Below, in pieces: positions 18,223-27,795 of a DNA stretch of 64,000 bases; position 1 is the stretch's first letter; each line of letters starts with the position of its first letter. The notes below the pieces were generated by a model, which made no database searches, was not told where the DNA came from, and saw nothing but the letters and a program-made list of their open reading frames with translations. The translations under genes and the position numbers were made by a program. This DNA is from Prevotella jejuni (GTDB taxonomy: Bacteria > Bacteroidota > Bacteroidia > Bacteroidales > Bacteroidaceae), in contig NZ_FZNZ01000016.1 of assembly GCF_900187995.1 (NCBI RefSeq), positions 1 to 64,000 of the forward strand, given 5' to 3'.

Positions 18223-20874
18223 TTATTCCTTGATAGAGATTACATTAGCACCAGAAGCCATATCTTTAAACATAGGTGAACTTGGATGCTCTGGTCTCAC
18301 TAATCCCAAAGTTGTAGTATTACCATTCTTCACACCAAATGCAAGAAGACCATAATAACCGTACCACTGCTGAGTAGATGAGAGTGTACCTGGACCCTTC
18401 TTCTTCTCAGACGACCAATAGTAGCTATGCCCTGCATCCGTAATCGTAAAGTTTCTCTCACTAAGAATACCCATTGCAGGAACAAAAGCAGCCTTACCAT
18501 TGTTACCATTGTTAATCTTGGTAAACTCATCCAAACGAGGAACACGGAATCCTGCAGGACTTGGGTCATATACTGTCTTTACGAAAGCATTAGGGTTACG
18601 ATAACCTACACAGTTATTCACATCCCACAAGTTAAAGTAGGTAGCATGTTCTGCGTGGCTGTAATACTTAGTACCATCACTTTGGTCAGAGAAGTTAATC
18701 CACATCCAATCGCCATTTGCTTCTCCCTTTCCTATACCTGAATCATTAGGATCGTATGTACGGAATCTTGCCATCATAAGAGGCATTCTCACAGCCCAGA
18801 ATGGTAAGAAACCTCTATTGTAACCATTAGGGTCAATACCTGTTGACTGCAATGACATACCATTACTTGGATAGAGTGGATCCTTACGTCCCTGCTGATA
18901 GTACATTGCTTCGCCCTCACGCACAAGAGCAGATGCTTTTTGAGTGAACTCAACCTGCGCAGTCTTTCCTGTGCGAGTCTGAGTAACTGTAAGACGAACC
19001 TTGCGGTCCTTTTCATAAGTAGTACCATGCCACTCCGTATGACGGAAGCCTAAAGGCTCACGCATAAAGTAGTCTTTGCTGGTATCGATTACATCCTTAG
19101 AGGTAATCCAAATGTGCCAACTCCAAAGAACATTATAAGCTCCCAATGTATTTTTTGTAACACCAATAATAACACTTGCCTCCTTCATTTTGTCCTTGTT
19201 GACTTTGAACTCAACATTACTACCATTTATTGTTACGTCAGATACAATATCAGGAGTACTGGTCCACAACACTTTAGCACCATCAGCACCTGTAATATAT
19301 GGACTGTTAATCTCTGAAGCACCCCAGAATTTATTAAAGATATGTTCGCTGGCTGGATAACTTGAAGTATAAGAAGAAGCATTAGTAGCACCATTCTTTA
19401 TAGCATTACCATATACCATTGGGAATGAATACTTACCACTGGCTGAAACTACATAACAGTTAGCTGTTTCCTGTGGACCATTAACCTTAGAAAGGTCTAC
19501 TGTACCAGTCGCCTCATGTGCTGCCTTAAGTGCCGCCTCACGCTCTGCCTTATAGTCGTGATAGTCATTGGTAAATGTCATCGTGCGTGCCTCAGCAGAC
19601 GTACCACCATTACCACTCTCAGAACTCATATCAGCAACCATTGACGGCTTACCCTCTGTCCAAGTAGTACCATCAGCACTGGACTCATACTTTGTAATTG
19701 TCCAAGGCTCTGCCTTAGCAGGTCTACCACTTCCTGTCACTTCGCTATAACTTGTAACGGTGAATGGTACGTTGGTCTCATTGTAGTCAAATATATTCTT
19801 AGCTGCATTAATTGTTAGAGTAAGTGTTCTATCATCCAAATCCTTTGAATTAGAGATAGTATATGTCTTGGTCGTACCAGCAACCCACTTCTTACCAGTA
19901 CCACCAATATTGGCTTTCACAGTCTTACCACTTACAAAAGTAATCAACACATAAGCCTCATCTGGAATATCCTGAGGAACCATAAAGAAAGTACCGTCAC
20001 CACCATTCATAATAGAGCCAGCATTTGTTGCTGTACTGAAAGGTGCAGTAGAAAGGTCGAGTTCGAAAGTTTTCTTTGTAGTACCTACAGTCCACGCATT
20101 TGTAGCAATATCGTATGTACCATCACCAATCACGTTCTTAATTTCAATCTTCTTAACCTTCTGCTTGTAAGTGAGTTCATTACCAACCTTAAACAGAACG
20201 GCAGTTGTGGCATGTGAGAACGCAATTGGAATCTTCTGACTTACATAGTCATCATAATTGAAAGGGTTTGTGTTTGCTACCAAAAGGTCAAACTGCTTCT
20301 TCACATCTGTGTTTGGAGCATAATTCACAACAGGGTTTGTACCAGAAGACGTAGTAACCAATGGGTTAGAACCATCTGTAGCTGGATGAACAGCAAAGAA
20401 CTTCAACTTTGAAGACTCGCTCTTCTTCCACTTCACTGGATTTACCATTGTACCATCAACGTTCACCTTCTCATTGTAGAGATAGTTAGCAACTGTACTA
20501 CCTTCCTTTGTTGCAAAGATAGCAAATGGCTTTTTCAAACCAGCAAAGTTGTCATTTGTAGTGATGGTACCACGGGTAGGAGCTGGGTAGTATACAGGAT
20601 TTACACCCTCAACTGTAGTCTCTAACAACGACAATCCCTCTGCTCCTTCACCCTCAAGCGCAGTAGAGGCTGTTTCATAGACAGACGGTGCCTTTGTCTT
20701 TGGGAGTGAAGATTCAGAGATATTCTGAATATCTGTCACAGCAAAGCTAATACCATCTTCTACTTTTTTCGGTGCTTCCTGCGCTGTATCACTATCGGTA
20801 CAAGCAGTTACAACAAATGCGGCCAAGCCTATAAGGACAGCCTTCAAAACAAATTTAGAATTTCTTGATTTCAT
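18223..20874 (-). CDS. Fimbrillin-family (Mfa/FimA-like) surface lipoprotein
   Basis: The 883-residue lipoprotein has a lipobox at VVTAC (Cys25). Residues about 90-340 fit the Mfa-like fimbrillin domain of Bacteroidales: PFAIFATKEG, WKKSESSKLKFFAVHPA, PIAFSHATTAVLFKV and a later FMVPQDIP segment. The C-terminal half is unusual for a pilin subunit. It contains TANCYVVSASGKYSFP and VLWSWHIWIT, then a sulfatase/FGE-like tail with VGYRNP, GFRVPRLDEF and YYWSS. These are common in very long Prevotella fimbrillin paralogues. It is probably a surface adhesin or fimbrial tip-like component. A 49-residue peptide gene lies 51 bp upstream and shares its promoter. Confidence 0.8.
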   Translation of the reverse strand: MKSRNSKFVLKAVLIGLAAFVVTACTDSDTAQEAPKKVEDGISFAVTDIQNISESSLPKTKAPSVYETASTALEGEGAEGLSLLETTVEGVNPVYYPAPTRGTITTNDNFAGLKKPFAIFATKEGSTVANYLYNEKVNVDGTMVNPVKWKKSESSKLKFFAVHPATDGSNPLVTTSSGTNPVVNYAPNTDVKKQFDLLVANTNPFNYDDYVSQKIPIAFSHATTAVLFKVGNELTYKQKVKKIEIKNVIGDGTYDIATNAWTVGTTKKTFELDLSTAPFSTATNAGSIMNGGDGTFFMVPQDIPDEAYVLITFVSGKTVKANIGGTGKKWVAGTTKTYTISNSKDLDDRTLTLTINAAKNIFDYNETNVPFTVTSYSEVTGSGRPAKAEPWTITKYESSADGTTWTEGKPSMVADMSSESGNGGTSAEARTMTFTNDYHDYKAEREAALKAAHEATGTVDLSKVNGPQETANCYVVSASGKYSFPMVYGNAIKNGATNASSYTSSYPASEHIFNKFWGASEINSPYITGADGAKVLWTSTPDIVSDVTINGSNVEFKVNKDKMKEASVIIGVTKNTLGAYNVLWSWHIWITSKDVIDTSKDYFMREPLGFRHTEWHGTTYEKDRKVRLTVTQTRTGKTAQVEFTQKASALVREGEAMYYQQGRKDPLYPSNGMSLQSTGIDPNGYNRGFLPFWAVRMPLMMARFRTYDPNDSGIGKGEANGDWMWINFSDQSDGTKYYSHAEHATYFNLWDVNNCVGYRNPNAFVKTVYDPSPAGFRVPRLDEFTKINNGNNGKAAFVPAMGILSERNFTITDAGHSYYWSSEKKKGPGTLSSTQQWYGYYGLLAFGVKNGNTTTLGLVRPEHPSSPMFKDMASGANVISIKE

Positions 20875-20925
20875 TTCTTAAAACTTAATTTCTTAGGTTT
20901 GTTATGGACTTATTAATACAGGAAA

Positions 20926-21075
20926 TTACTCTCCATCCAAATCCTCTTCTCCTCCATTTTCAAATCCACCTACGGATGCGCCAATACTTGGTTGACCACC
21001 AGAACCTGCCAAAATCGTCTCTGCCTCCACAATGTTATATACATTGATAGTGGGCGAAAAATACTTCTTTTTCAT
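20926..21075 (-). CDS. 49-residue peptide encoded ahead of the fimbrillin gene
   Basis: An ATG at 21075 opens a 49-codon frame that ends with TAA at 20926. The product starts MKKKYFSPTINVYNIVEAE, continues TILAGSGGQPS, and ends in an acidic tail (EEDLDGE). The pattern of a basic start, Y-x-x-P, V-x-x-x, then L-A-G-S-G is one I recognise from short hypothetical proteins common in Prevotella and Bacteroides, often beside surface-protein genes. It has no signal peptide or membrane segment. A good promoter at 21234-21263 precedes it and no terminator separates it from the fimbrillin gene 51 bp on, so the two are probably co-transcribed. Function unknown. Confidence 0.7.
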   Translation of the reverse strand: MKKKYFSPTINVYNIVEAETILAGSGGQPSIGASVGGFENGGEEDLDGE

Positions 21076-21233
21076 TCTTTTTAATAGTTATCTTTGTTTT
21101 ATAAATTACGTTTTTTTACTCATGTGAGCGATAAAATAGAGGAATGAATAATAGTTATTCTTGTCCTATACAATTGTGACTAAACTGTTTATGTGGCGTA
21201 AGAATTATCTTAGTTAGGCATGTTAAGCGGTTA

Positions 21234-21263
21234 CAAAGTTACTACATTTATTACAGATTATCA
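21234..21263 (-). promoter_or_regulatory. Promoter of the small peptide / fimbrillin operon
   Basis: Minus-strand TAACTTTG (21241-21234) is the -7 element, and a TTG at about 21263-21261 lies about 20 bp upstream as -33. The leader to the 49-codon gene is about 150 nt. Confidence 0.6.
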
Positions 21264-21539
21264 ATGAAATAGACTGAATGTTTAATGTATTTTAACTACA
21301 TAAAAATACTATAAGATTTCCAAAAAAGTCACGGAAGCCTTGGTTTTAGTTGGCTTTTTGGTCAATTATAAGGTTTTGTCTTATTGCTCACGGACATACC
21401 AAAAAGTAGGTATAAACACTGAGATACACGCTCGCTGTAGCACGATATTAATATTACTAATGCTGTTTGGCAAACTATGAAACAATCATTTTTGTAAAGA
21501 TAATTCATCTTCTTAAAACCAGACTACGGTCTTTAAGGA

Positions 21540-21635
21540 TTAAGAATACGCCTTTCTTGCTCGAAGAAGACGCCCTTCTTGGATGTAGAAGACGCCCTTC
21601 TCCACCCTTGAAAGGCATCTTCTCCTTTACTACTA
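21540..21635. repeat. GAAGACGCCC-family repeat, copy 3
   Basis: Two direct copies of GAAGACGCCCTTCT (about 21567 and 21588) and diverged half-sites lie in the tract 21076-21943 between the fimbrillin and doxX promoters. Apart from promoters, nothing else is recognised there. Confidence 0.7.
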
Positions 21636-21943
21636 CTTAAATTATTGAATACAAAAGAGTTACGACACCAATAGAGACTACTATCCCCATCCTAAAAGAA
21701 GGACACGAACACGTAGTTTTGTAAATATATTTTATCACAAGCAAAAGCAGCGTTTTCTGTTTATCTCAGCCTTACAAACGACAAACACGCAATTTCTCAA
21801 CCATATAATAGACAGACTTTCTGGCACAAAACAGGGAGAGCAAGCCGAGAAAAGACGGTCGACAAAATACCACATAGATAATATTTTCATCGTTTTCGAT
21901 AAACTTTTACAGCGTTTTTAAGGATAGAAAAGAGAATTATCCC

Positions 21944-21951
21944 TATCTTTG
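21944..21951 (+). promoter_or_regulatory. -7 element of doxX promoter
   Basis: TATCTTTG matches TAnnTTTG, about 115 bp before the chosen doxX start. The -33 region is T-rich but without a clear TTTG. Confidence 0.45.
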
Positions 21952-22066
21952 CAACTATAAAAAAGATAAATTCAGTGTGATTAGCCACACACGTCTATCC
22001 TTATATAAAAGGTGTGAAAGGTGCGCACTACAAGTTGAACAACATAAAAAGAAAGGATTATACGAT

Positions 22067-22489
22067 ATGAAAACAGCAGAACTATTATTCCCAAAGGTTG
22101 AGAGTACAAAGGCATCCCTCCTTTTGTTGGCATCACGCCTCGTGTTCGGTTTGACCTTTGCGAGCCACGGCCTCGAGAAACTGCAGCATTTCACGGAGAC
22201 CGCAGCACATTTCCCTGCACCCTTCGGATTGAGTGGTGAGGTAGCTGTAGGACTAAGTATTTTCGGCGAGTTGGTATGCGGTTTGGCCTTTGTCTTCGGT
22301 TTTCTCACTCGATTAGCACTGTTGCCGATGATATTCACCATGATAGTAGCCTTCACAACCGTCCATGGCGGTTCGGTTAGCGGTGGTGAGTTAGCCTTCC
22401 TCTACCTTGTCATCTTCGTCCTCTCATGGTTCGCTGGTGCTGGTAGATTCTCAGTTGATGGCATCATCAGAAGCAAATTTTCCCATTAA
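22067..22489 (+). CDS. DoxX-family membrane protein
   Basis: I start this gene at the ATG giving MKTAELLFPKVE (140 residues). The longer in-frame extension upstream is cysteine- and arginine-rich and lacks homology to the family, and an A/G-rich stretch (AAAGAAAGGATT) precedes this ATG. Four hydrophobic helices are visible. The family signature appears as SRLVFGLTFASHGLEKL, PFGLSGEVAVGLSIFGELVCG and the closing GRFSVDGII. DoxX proteins are small quinone-oxidoreductase-associated inner-membrane proteins of poorly defined role. It is a single gene between repeat regions. Confidence 0.85.
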   Translation: MKTAELLFPKVESTKASLLLLASRLVFGLTFASHGLEKLQHFTETAAHFPAPFGLSGEVAVGLSIFGELVCGLAFVFGFLTRLALLPMIFTMIVAFTTVHGGSVSGGELAFLYLVIFVLSWFAGAGRFSVDGIIRSKFSH

Positions 22490-22585
22490 GCGGTAACCAG
22501 CTTCGTAGCTATCCATCCGTTTACTCTGGGAGAGATGTGCACAAACAGAATAGTGGACACTATCCTTGTGGAATCAAAACGTGGG

Positions 22586-23040
22586 CGGATAAAGTTCTGT
22601 TAAATCTGTGTACTCTGTGAGAGAAAGAAATCCCCAGCGAGTTGCATGTGTCTCATCTCATAAAGAGGTTGCGTTATTTTTCTCACAGAATAACACAGAA
22701 GAACAGAACACACAAGGTTCAGTGAAGATAGTGGCCCCTCCCCCGTCCCCTCCCCCGAAGGGAAGGGGCGTAATCACCGAGATACCCCTATAAGGAGGAT
22801 GTGCGTCTCGATCTATTATCTTACTGGCTGTCTTGTAGGGGTAACCTCACATACTACGCCCATCCCTGCGGGGGAGGGGTTGGGGGAGGGGCCACTATCT
22901 TATGGGCTCGAAACGTTGGTAGAAAAGTTCTGTTAAATCTGTGTGCTCTGTGAGAGATAGAAATACCCTCCGTGAGAGAAAAAAATACCCTCCGTGAGAG
23001 AAAGAAATACCCGCTGTGAGAGAAAGATACTCCCAACATC
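22586..23040. repeat. Composite intergenic repeat region, copy 2 (with G-quadruplex motif)
   Basis: Modules TCTGTGTACTCTGTGAGAGA, CGAGTTGCATGTGTCTCATC, CTCACAGAATAACACAGAAG and two C/G-rich blocks occur. At about 22870-22892 the plus strand has GGGGGAGGGGTTGGGGGAGG, four G-tracts with short loops. At 22970-23030 a ~26-bp unit (TACCCTCCGTGAGAGAAAGA-like) is tandemly repeated three times. The tract between doxX and the symporter gene contains no credible gene. Confidence 0.75.
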
Positions 23041-23104
23041 TCAAGCAGCACGAACCTAAAAAAGGAAAAGAGCTTACCACCAACACAAGTAAGCCCTTTC
23101 TCTC

Positions 23105-24529
23105 CTACCAACATTCAATATCTTTTTCGATATCAGGCATTGTCTCGCGTTTGAAGACAGGACTCTTCACACCTGCCCGCTTCTGTTGTCGATAGTCATC
23201 GAGTAGGCGGAAGGCATATTTACCAAGTGTGATGATAGCTATAAGATTGCATATTGTGACGAGCGCCATAAAGAAGTCGCCAATACTCCATACAAGGTCA
23301 AGACTGGCAATAGCACCAAACATCACCATCAAACCGCCTGTTATGATACGCAGAACAAGGATGGCTGAAGGACGCTGGGTGAGGAAGCGCACGTTAGCCT
23401 CACCATAATAATAGTTTCCAATAATACTACTAAACGCAAAGAAGAAGATGGCGATGGCTACAAATATCGGTCCACTCGAGCCTACCTCATGCTCTAAGGC
23501 ATTCTGTGTAAGCATAATACCCGACGCTGAACCGTCTGTATAAAGTCCGCTGATGATAATAATAAAAGCCGTACAACTACAAACGAGCAGCGTATCAGTG
23601 AACACTCCGAGCGACTGGATAAGTCCTTGTTTGACGGGATGGGTCGTAGATGCGGTCGCAGCAATGTTCGGTGCCGATCCCTCACCAGCCTCATTACTGA
23701 AGAGTCCACGCTTTATTCCATTCATCATCGTGGCACCCAATCCGCCACCTGCAAACTGTTCAAAGCCAAAAGCATTCTCTACGATAAGGCGGAAGACGTG
23801 TGGGATGAGTTGAATATTCATAACGATAACCACCAAGGCAAGGACGACATAGCCCACTGCCATCAATGGGACGAGGACACTACTGACCTTCGCAATGCGC
23901 TGAATACCACCGAAGACGATGACCAAAGAGAGTACTGCAAGGGCAACACCCATCCATGTGGGATTGATAGAAAAGGCCTTCTGCATTGCACCGCATATCG
24001 TATTGCTTTGTATGGAGATATAAGCCATACAGAAAGTCATCGTTATCAGGATGGCAAAGAGCTTCGACATCCATTTGCAATGCATACCATGAAGGATGTA
24101 ATAGGCGGGTCCACCAATGAACGAGTCGGCATGGCGACGCTTATACAATTGGGCCAGCGTTGACTCGATGAAGGCCGTGGCCGACCCAAGGAGAGCGATA
24201 ATCCACATCCAGAAGACCGCCCCCGGACCACCAATGGCTATGGCACTCGCTACACCGGCAAGGTTTCCTGTCCCCACACGAGACGCAATAGAGACTGCAA
24301 AGGCTTGAAAGGAAGATACATGCTTCTCTCCTTTATCGTGTGTATCAGTCGATTCACCCAAGAGGCGAACCATCTCACCTACCATACGAAACTGCACGAA
24401 ATGCGTACGAAACGTAAACCATAACGCACAGAGAATAAGTGCCGCAACAAGAATATACGACCATGTAAAATCATTGATTGACACGATACTCTTATTCAAC
24501 CATCCGTCAGCAGAAAAGATCTCAACCAT
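23105..24529 (-). CDS. Sodium:alanine symporter (AlsT/AgcS family)
   Basis: The 474-residue protein has about ten hydrophobic segments and AGCS-family landmarks: SSFQAFAVSIASRVGTGNLAG near residue 75, GGPGAVFWMWIIALLGSATAF, FSNEAGEGSAPNIAATAST, and FFFAFSSIIGNYYYGE. The family imports alanine or glycine with Na+. It is monocistronic and divergent from yitT, with a -7 element at 24562-24555 on the minus strand. Substrate choice between alanine, glycine and glutamine is not readable from sequence. Confidence 0.92.
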   Translation of the reverse strand: MVEIFSADGWLNKSIVSINDFTWSYILVAALILCALWFTFRTHFVQFRMVGEMVRLLGESTDTHDKGEKHVSSFQAFAVSIASRVGTGNLAGVASAIAIGGPGAVFWMWIIALLGSATAFIESTLAQLYKRRHADSFIGGPAYYILHGMHCKWMSKLFAILITMTFCMAYISIQSNTICGAMQKAFSINPTWMGVALAVLSLVIVFGGIQRIAKVSSVLVPLMAVGYVVLALVVIVMNIQLIPHVFRLIVENAFGFEQFAGGGLGATMMNGIKRGLFSNEAGEGSAPNIAATASTTHPVKQGLIQSLGVFTDTLLVCSCTAFIIIISGLYTDGSASGIMLTQNALEHEVGSSGPIFVAIAIFFFAFSSIIGNYYYGEANVRFLTQRPSAILVLRIITGGLMVMFGAIASLDLVWSIGDFFMALVTICNLIAIITLGKYAFRLLDDYRQQKRAGVKSPVFKRETMPDIEKDIECW

Positions 24530-24554
24530 AGTATAATCGGTTTATTACCCACCG

Positions 24555-24562
24555 CAAAAATA
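24555..24562 (-). promoter_or_regulatory. -7 element of the symporter promoter
   Basis: The minus strand reads TATTTTTG, fitting TAnnTTTG, 25 bp before the start codon. No clear -33 element. Confidence 0.4.
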
Positions 24563-24614
24563 ATAAAAACATCTGAAAGTTGCCCTATTATCCCATAAAA
24601 GTTTTGCTATTCAC

Positions 24615-24644
24615 TTGACATTCACAATATTTTCACTAACTTTG
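24615..24644 (+). promoter_or_regulatory. Promoter of yitT-mnmA
   Basis: TTGAC at 24615 and TAACTTTG at 24637-24644 form a -33/-7 pair with about 19 bp between. The first ATG follows within 11 bp, so the transcript is nearly leaderless if the gene starts there; an in-frame ATG 15 bp later would give a short leader. Confidence 0.55.
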
Positions 24645-24654
24645 CACAAAGCTA

Positions 24655-25587
24655 ATGGTTGACAAACACATGGTAAGAAAAAGAAAGAATAAGTTAAGAG
24701 ATGTACGCGAGTTTCTGATGATTGCGTTAGCTATGCTCATTGGGAGTTTCGGCTGGTGTGCTTTTCTGTTGCCCCACCACATCACAATAGGTGGTATTGC
24801 GGGTATTGCGTCTGTCATTCAGTGGGGTTTCAACATCCCAGTGCAGTACACCTACCTTATTATTAATGGCATACTACTCTTTGTTGCGTTAAAGATCTTG
24901 GGTTGGAAGTTCTGCGTAAGGACAATCTTTGCCGTATTGGTCTTTGCCTTCTCGACATCAGTATTGCGTGAGGCCTTCTCTAATCACCCCTTGTTCTCTG
25001 ACGAGCCATTCCTTGCCTGCGTCGTAGGAGGTGTGCTCTTAGGGGTCGGAGTAAGCATTGCTCTGCAGTATAATGCCAGTTCGGGCGGTTCAGATGTTAT
25101 TGCCGCAATGATTCATAAGTACCGAGATATATCGCTCGGACGTGTCATCTTGGCGTGTGACCTGTGTATCATCACCTCCAGTTATCTTGTGTTAGAGAAC
25201 TGGGAGAAGGTTATCTATGGTTATATCGTTCTCTTTGTGATGACCTACGTGGTAGACTATCTTATCAACGGTATGCGTGGCTCGGTGCAGTTCTTTGTCA
25301 TCTCTGACCATTGGGGAGAGATAGGTTCTGCCATAAACAACGATGTCGACCGTGGTTGTACGGTCATTGAAGCACGCGGATTCTACACTGGTAAGAAGGT
25401 GGGAATGCTCTTTGTCATCGCACGACGGTCTGAAGCCCACTCTATCTATCAAGTGATTGACGAGATAGACCCTAACGCCTTTGTTTCACAAGGTGCTGTC
25501 AACGGTGTCTATGGCATGGGATTTGATAGAATGAAGGTGGCCCACAAGAAGAAAGCGGCCGACGAGAAAGTAAAAGAAAAAGTATAA
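24655..25587 (+). CDS. YitT family membrane protein (DUF161 + DUF2179)
   Basis: The 310-residue protein has five to six N-terminal hydrophobic segments with the YitT signature (FLLPHHITIGGIAGIASVI, NASSGGSDVIAAMIHKY, PLGRVILA-like region). A C-terminal soluble DUF2179 domain spans about residues 215-300 (RGCTVIEARGFYTGKKVGML, VISQGAVNGVYG-like FVSQGAVNGVYGMGF). The role of YitT proteins is unknown; DUF2179 resembles small ligand-binding or ACT-like domains. Met1 or Met6 may be the start. It is followed after 22 bp by mnmA on the same strand, so the two are likely co-transcribed. Confidence 0.88.
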   Translation: MVDKHMVRKRKNKLRDVREFLMIALAMLIGSFGWCAFLLPHHITIGGIAGIASVIQWGFNIPVQYTYLIINGILLFVALKILGWKFCVRTIFAVLVFAFSTSVLREAFSNHPLFSDEPFLACVVGGVLLGVGVSIALQYNASSGGSDVIAAMIHKYRDISLGRVILACDLCIITSSYLVLENWEKVIYGYIVLFVMTYVVDYLINGMRGSVQFFVISDHWGEIGSAINNDVDRGCTVIEARGFYTGKKVGMLFVIARRSEAHSIYQVIDEIDPNAFVSQGAVNGVYGMGFDRMKVAHKKKAADEKVKEKV

Positions 25588-25609
25588 GTAAGAAGGGAAG
25601 AAAGTAAAG

Positions 25610-26704
25610 ATGGATATTCAGGAACTCGAAGGTAAGCGTATTGCCGTTCTCCTTTCTGGAGGCGTCGACAGCTCAGTTGTGGTCTATGAGTTTGCACGCT
25701 TAGGACTACATCCCGACTGTTTCTATATAAAGATAGGACCAGAAGAGAAAGAGGACTGGGACTGCAACTCAGAAGAAGACCTTGAGATGGCTACGCTTGT
25801 GGCACGTCGCTTTGGCTGTAAGTTGGAGGTCATCGACTGTCATAAGGAGTATTGGGACCAGGTGACACGCTACACTATGGAGAAGGTGAAGGCTGGCTTT
25901 ACACCAAACCCAGACGTTATGTGCAACCGACTGATAAAGTTTGGGGCCTTTGATGAGAAGATGGGACATGACTATGACCTCATCGCAACGGGCCATTATG
26001 CACAGACTGAGTGGATTGATGGGCGTAAGTGGCTCACAACAAGTCCTGACCCAGTGAAAGATCAGACCGATTTCTTGGCACAGATTTACGACTGGCAGCT
26101 GAAGAAAGCAATCTTCCCTATTGGCCACTACGAGAAGAATGAGGTGCGAGAGATTGCCGAACGAGAGAATCTCATCAATGCCCATCGCAAGGATTCGCAG
26201 GGTATCTGCTTCCTTGGGAACATCGATTATAACGAGTATGTACGTCGTTATTTAGGCGAACAAATAGGCGACGTCATCGAACTTGAGACGGGAAAGAAGA
26301 TAGGCGAGCACAAGGGACTATGGTTCCATACCATCGGGCAACGTAAAGGGCTCGGTCTTGGCGGTGGCCCTTGGTTTGTTATTAAGAAAGATGTAACTAA
26401 AAATATCCTATATGTAAGTCATGGTTACGACCCTGCTACAGCCTATAAAAAAGATTTCCCGCTCCATGACTTCCATTTCTTAACAGAAGGTATTACAACC
26501 TTACCAGAGAAGATTACCTTCAAGATTCGCCATACACCTGAGTACCATCCAGCAACTGTTGATCAGTTGTCGGACGGTAGGTGTTTGATTCACTCTGCCG
26601 AAAACATCCATGGGGTGGCCCCTGGACAGTTCTGTGTTGTCTATGATGAACACCATCACCGATGCTTTGGGTCAGGCGAAATAGCGTTGTCAGTGGACGA
26701 GTGA
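25610..26704 (+). CDS. mnmA: tRNA-specific 2-thiouridylase MnmA
   Basis: The 364-residue enzyme has the PP-loop LLSGGVDSSVV at residues about 14-24. The catalytic cysteine pair is in NPDVMCN (about residue 105) and QGICFLGN (about residue 199). The C-terminal beta domain includes FHTIGQRKGLGLGGGPWFV. MnmA thiolates U34 of tRNA(Lys), tRNA(Glu) and tRNA(Gln) using ATP and a relayed persulfide. The insertion after the PP-loop region with EEKEDWDCNSEEDLEMA is the form seen in Bacteroidetes. It lies 22 bp after yitT. Everything expected is present. Confidence 0.93.
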   Translation: MDIQELEGKRIAVLLSGGVDSSVVVYEFARLGLHPDCFYIKIGPEEKEDWDCNSEEDLEMATLVARRFGCKLEVIDCHKEYWDQVTRYTMEKVKAGFTPNPDVMCNRLIKFGAFDEKMGHDYDLIATGHYAQTEWIDGRKWLTTSPDPVKDQTDFLAQIYDWQLKKAIFPIGHYEKNEVREIAERENLINAHRKDSQGICFLGNIDYNEYVRRYLGEQIGDVIELETGKKIGEHKGLWFHTIGQRKGLGLGGGPWFVIKKDVTKNILYVSHGYDPATAYKKDFPLHDFHFLTEGITTLPEKITFKIRHTPEYHPATVDQLSDGRCLIHSAENIHGVAPGQFCVVYDEHHHRCFGSGEIALSVDE

Positions 26705-26990
26705 ACGAGTAGAACTGTTAACAAGTAGACGAGTTAACGGGTAGACAGGGTATGTCTTTTGCTGATAAGAAGACAGGGTAACAGGTGAACAGGAGTTTTT
26801 TGTAAGTTAACGAGTAGACGAGTTAACGGGTAGACAAGTTATGTATTTTGCTGAAAAGTAGACGAGTTAACGGGTAGACAGGGTATGTCTTTTGCTGATA
26901 AGTAGACAGGGTAACAGGTAAACAGATTTTGTCGTAAGTGGACAAGTAGACAGGGTAACAGATAAACAGGCTTCGCTGCGTGGTAACAAA
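26705..26990. repeat. GTAGACGAGTTAACGGGTAGAC tandem-like repeats
   Basis: Immediately after mnmA, words such as GTAGACGAGTTAACGGGTAG, ACAGGGTATGTCTTTTGCTG and CAGGGTAACAGGT recur many times in shuffled order. The spacing is irregular (about 45-130 bp). No gene is visible between 26705 and 28670. Confidence 0.75.
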
Positions 26991-27039
26991 TTGATAAGGT
27001 AACGAGCTTAAAAGCTATATCTCTAACAAAGGATATATT

Positions 27040-27330
27040 TTTCTCTCACTGAGGTGATTCTCTTCTCTTATAGAGGGTATTTCTATCTCTCACAGAAATC
27101 ACAAATTTAATAGAGCGTTTAAGCACATAGCTTAATTCTTGTGGGTATATTATCTCTCACAGAGCGCACGAATTTAACAGAACGTTTTAGCACACTGCTT
27201 ATTTTCTGTGGGTATATTATCTCTCACAGAGTACACAGAGTTAACAGAGCGTTTTAGCACACTGCTTATTTTCTGTGGGTATATTATCTCTCACAGAGCA
27301 CACAGAATTAACAAAACATTTTAGCACACG
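27040..27330. repeat. ATTATCTCTCACAGAG repeats (~70 bp)
   Basis: The sequence TGTGGGTATATTATCTCTCA followed by CAGAGCACACAGA/TTAACAGAGCGTTTTAGCAC repeats three to four times with a period near 70 bp, leading into the 155-bp array. Confidence 0.75.
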
Positions 27331-27795
27331 TTTCGAGCCCACAAGATAGTGGCCCCTCCCCCAACCCCTCCCCCGCAGGGAGGGGCGTAGTATGCGAGGT
27401 TACCCCTACTGGGCTGCTTGCATACTTCGTAGAGGTTTTTTCTCTCACAGAACTCACAGATCTAACGGAACCTTTTTGGCACACGTTTCGAGCCCACAAG
27501 ATAGTGGCCCCTCCCCCATCCCCTCCCCCGCAGGGAGGAGCGTAGTATGTGAGGTTACCCCTACTGGGCTGCTTGCATACTTCGTAGAGTTTTTTTCTCT
27601 CACAGAACTCACAGATCTAACGGAACCTTTTTAGCACACGTTTCGAGCCCTCAAGATAGTGGCCCCTCCCCCAACCCCTCCTCCGCAGGGAGGGGCGTAG
27701 TATGCGAGGTTACCCCTACTGGGCTGCTTGCATACTTCGTAGAGGTTTTTTGCTCTCACAGAACTCACAGATCTAACGGAACCTTTTTGGCACAC
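27325..27795. repeat. Three ~155-bp tandem repeats with hairpin and G-quadruplex modules
   Basis: CACACGTTTCGAGCCC occurs at 27325, 27480, 27635 and 27791, giving intervals of 155, 155 and 156 bp with over 90% identity. Each unit carries a C-rich block (minus strand GGGGGAGGGGTTGGGGGAGG). It also carries an imperfect inverted repeat of CGTAGTATGCGAG with CTTGCATACTTCG, and a CTCTCACAGAACTCACAGAT tail. Short open frames inside are repeat artefacts. Confidence 0.9.

Noticed and set aside
21977-22066. 30-residue N-terminal extension of DoxX
   Set aside because: It is Cys/Arg-rich and not membrane-like; the internal ATG at 22067 fits the family and has purine-rich sequence before it.
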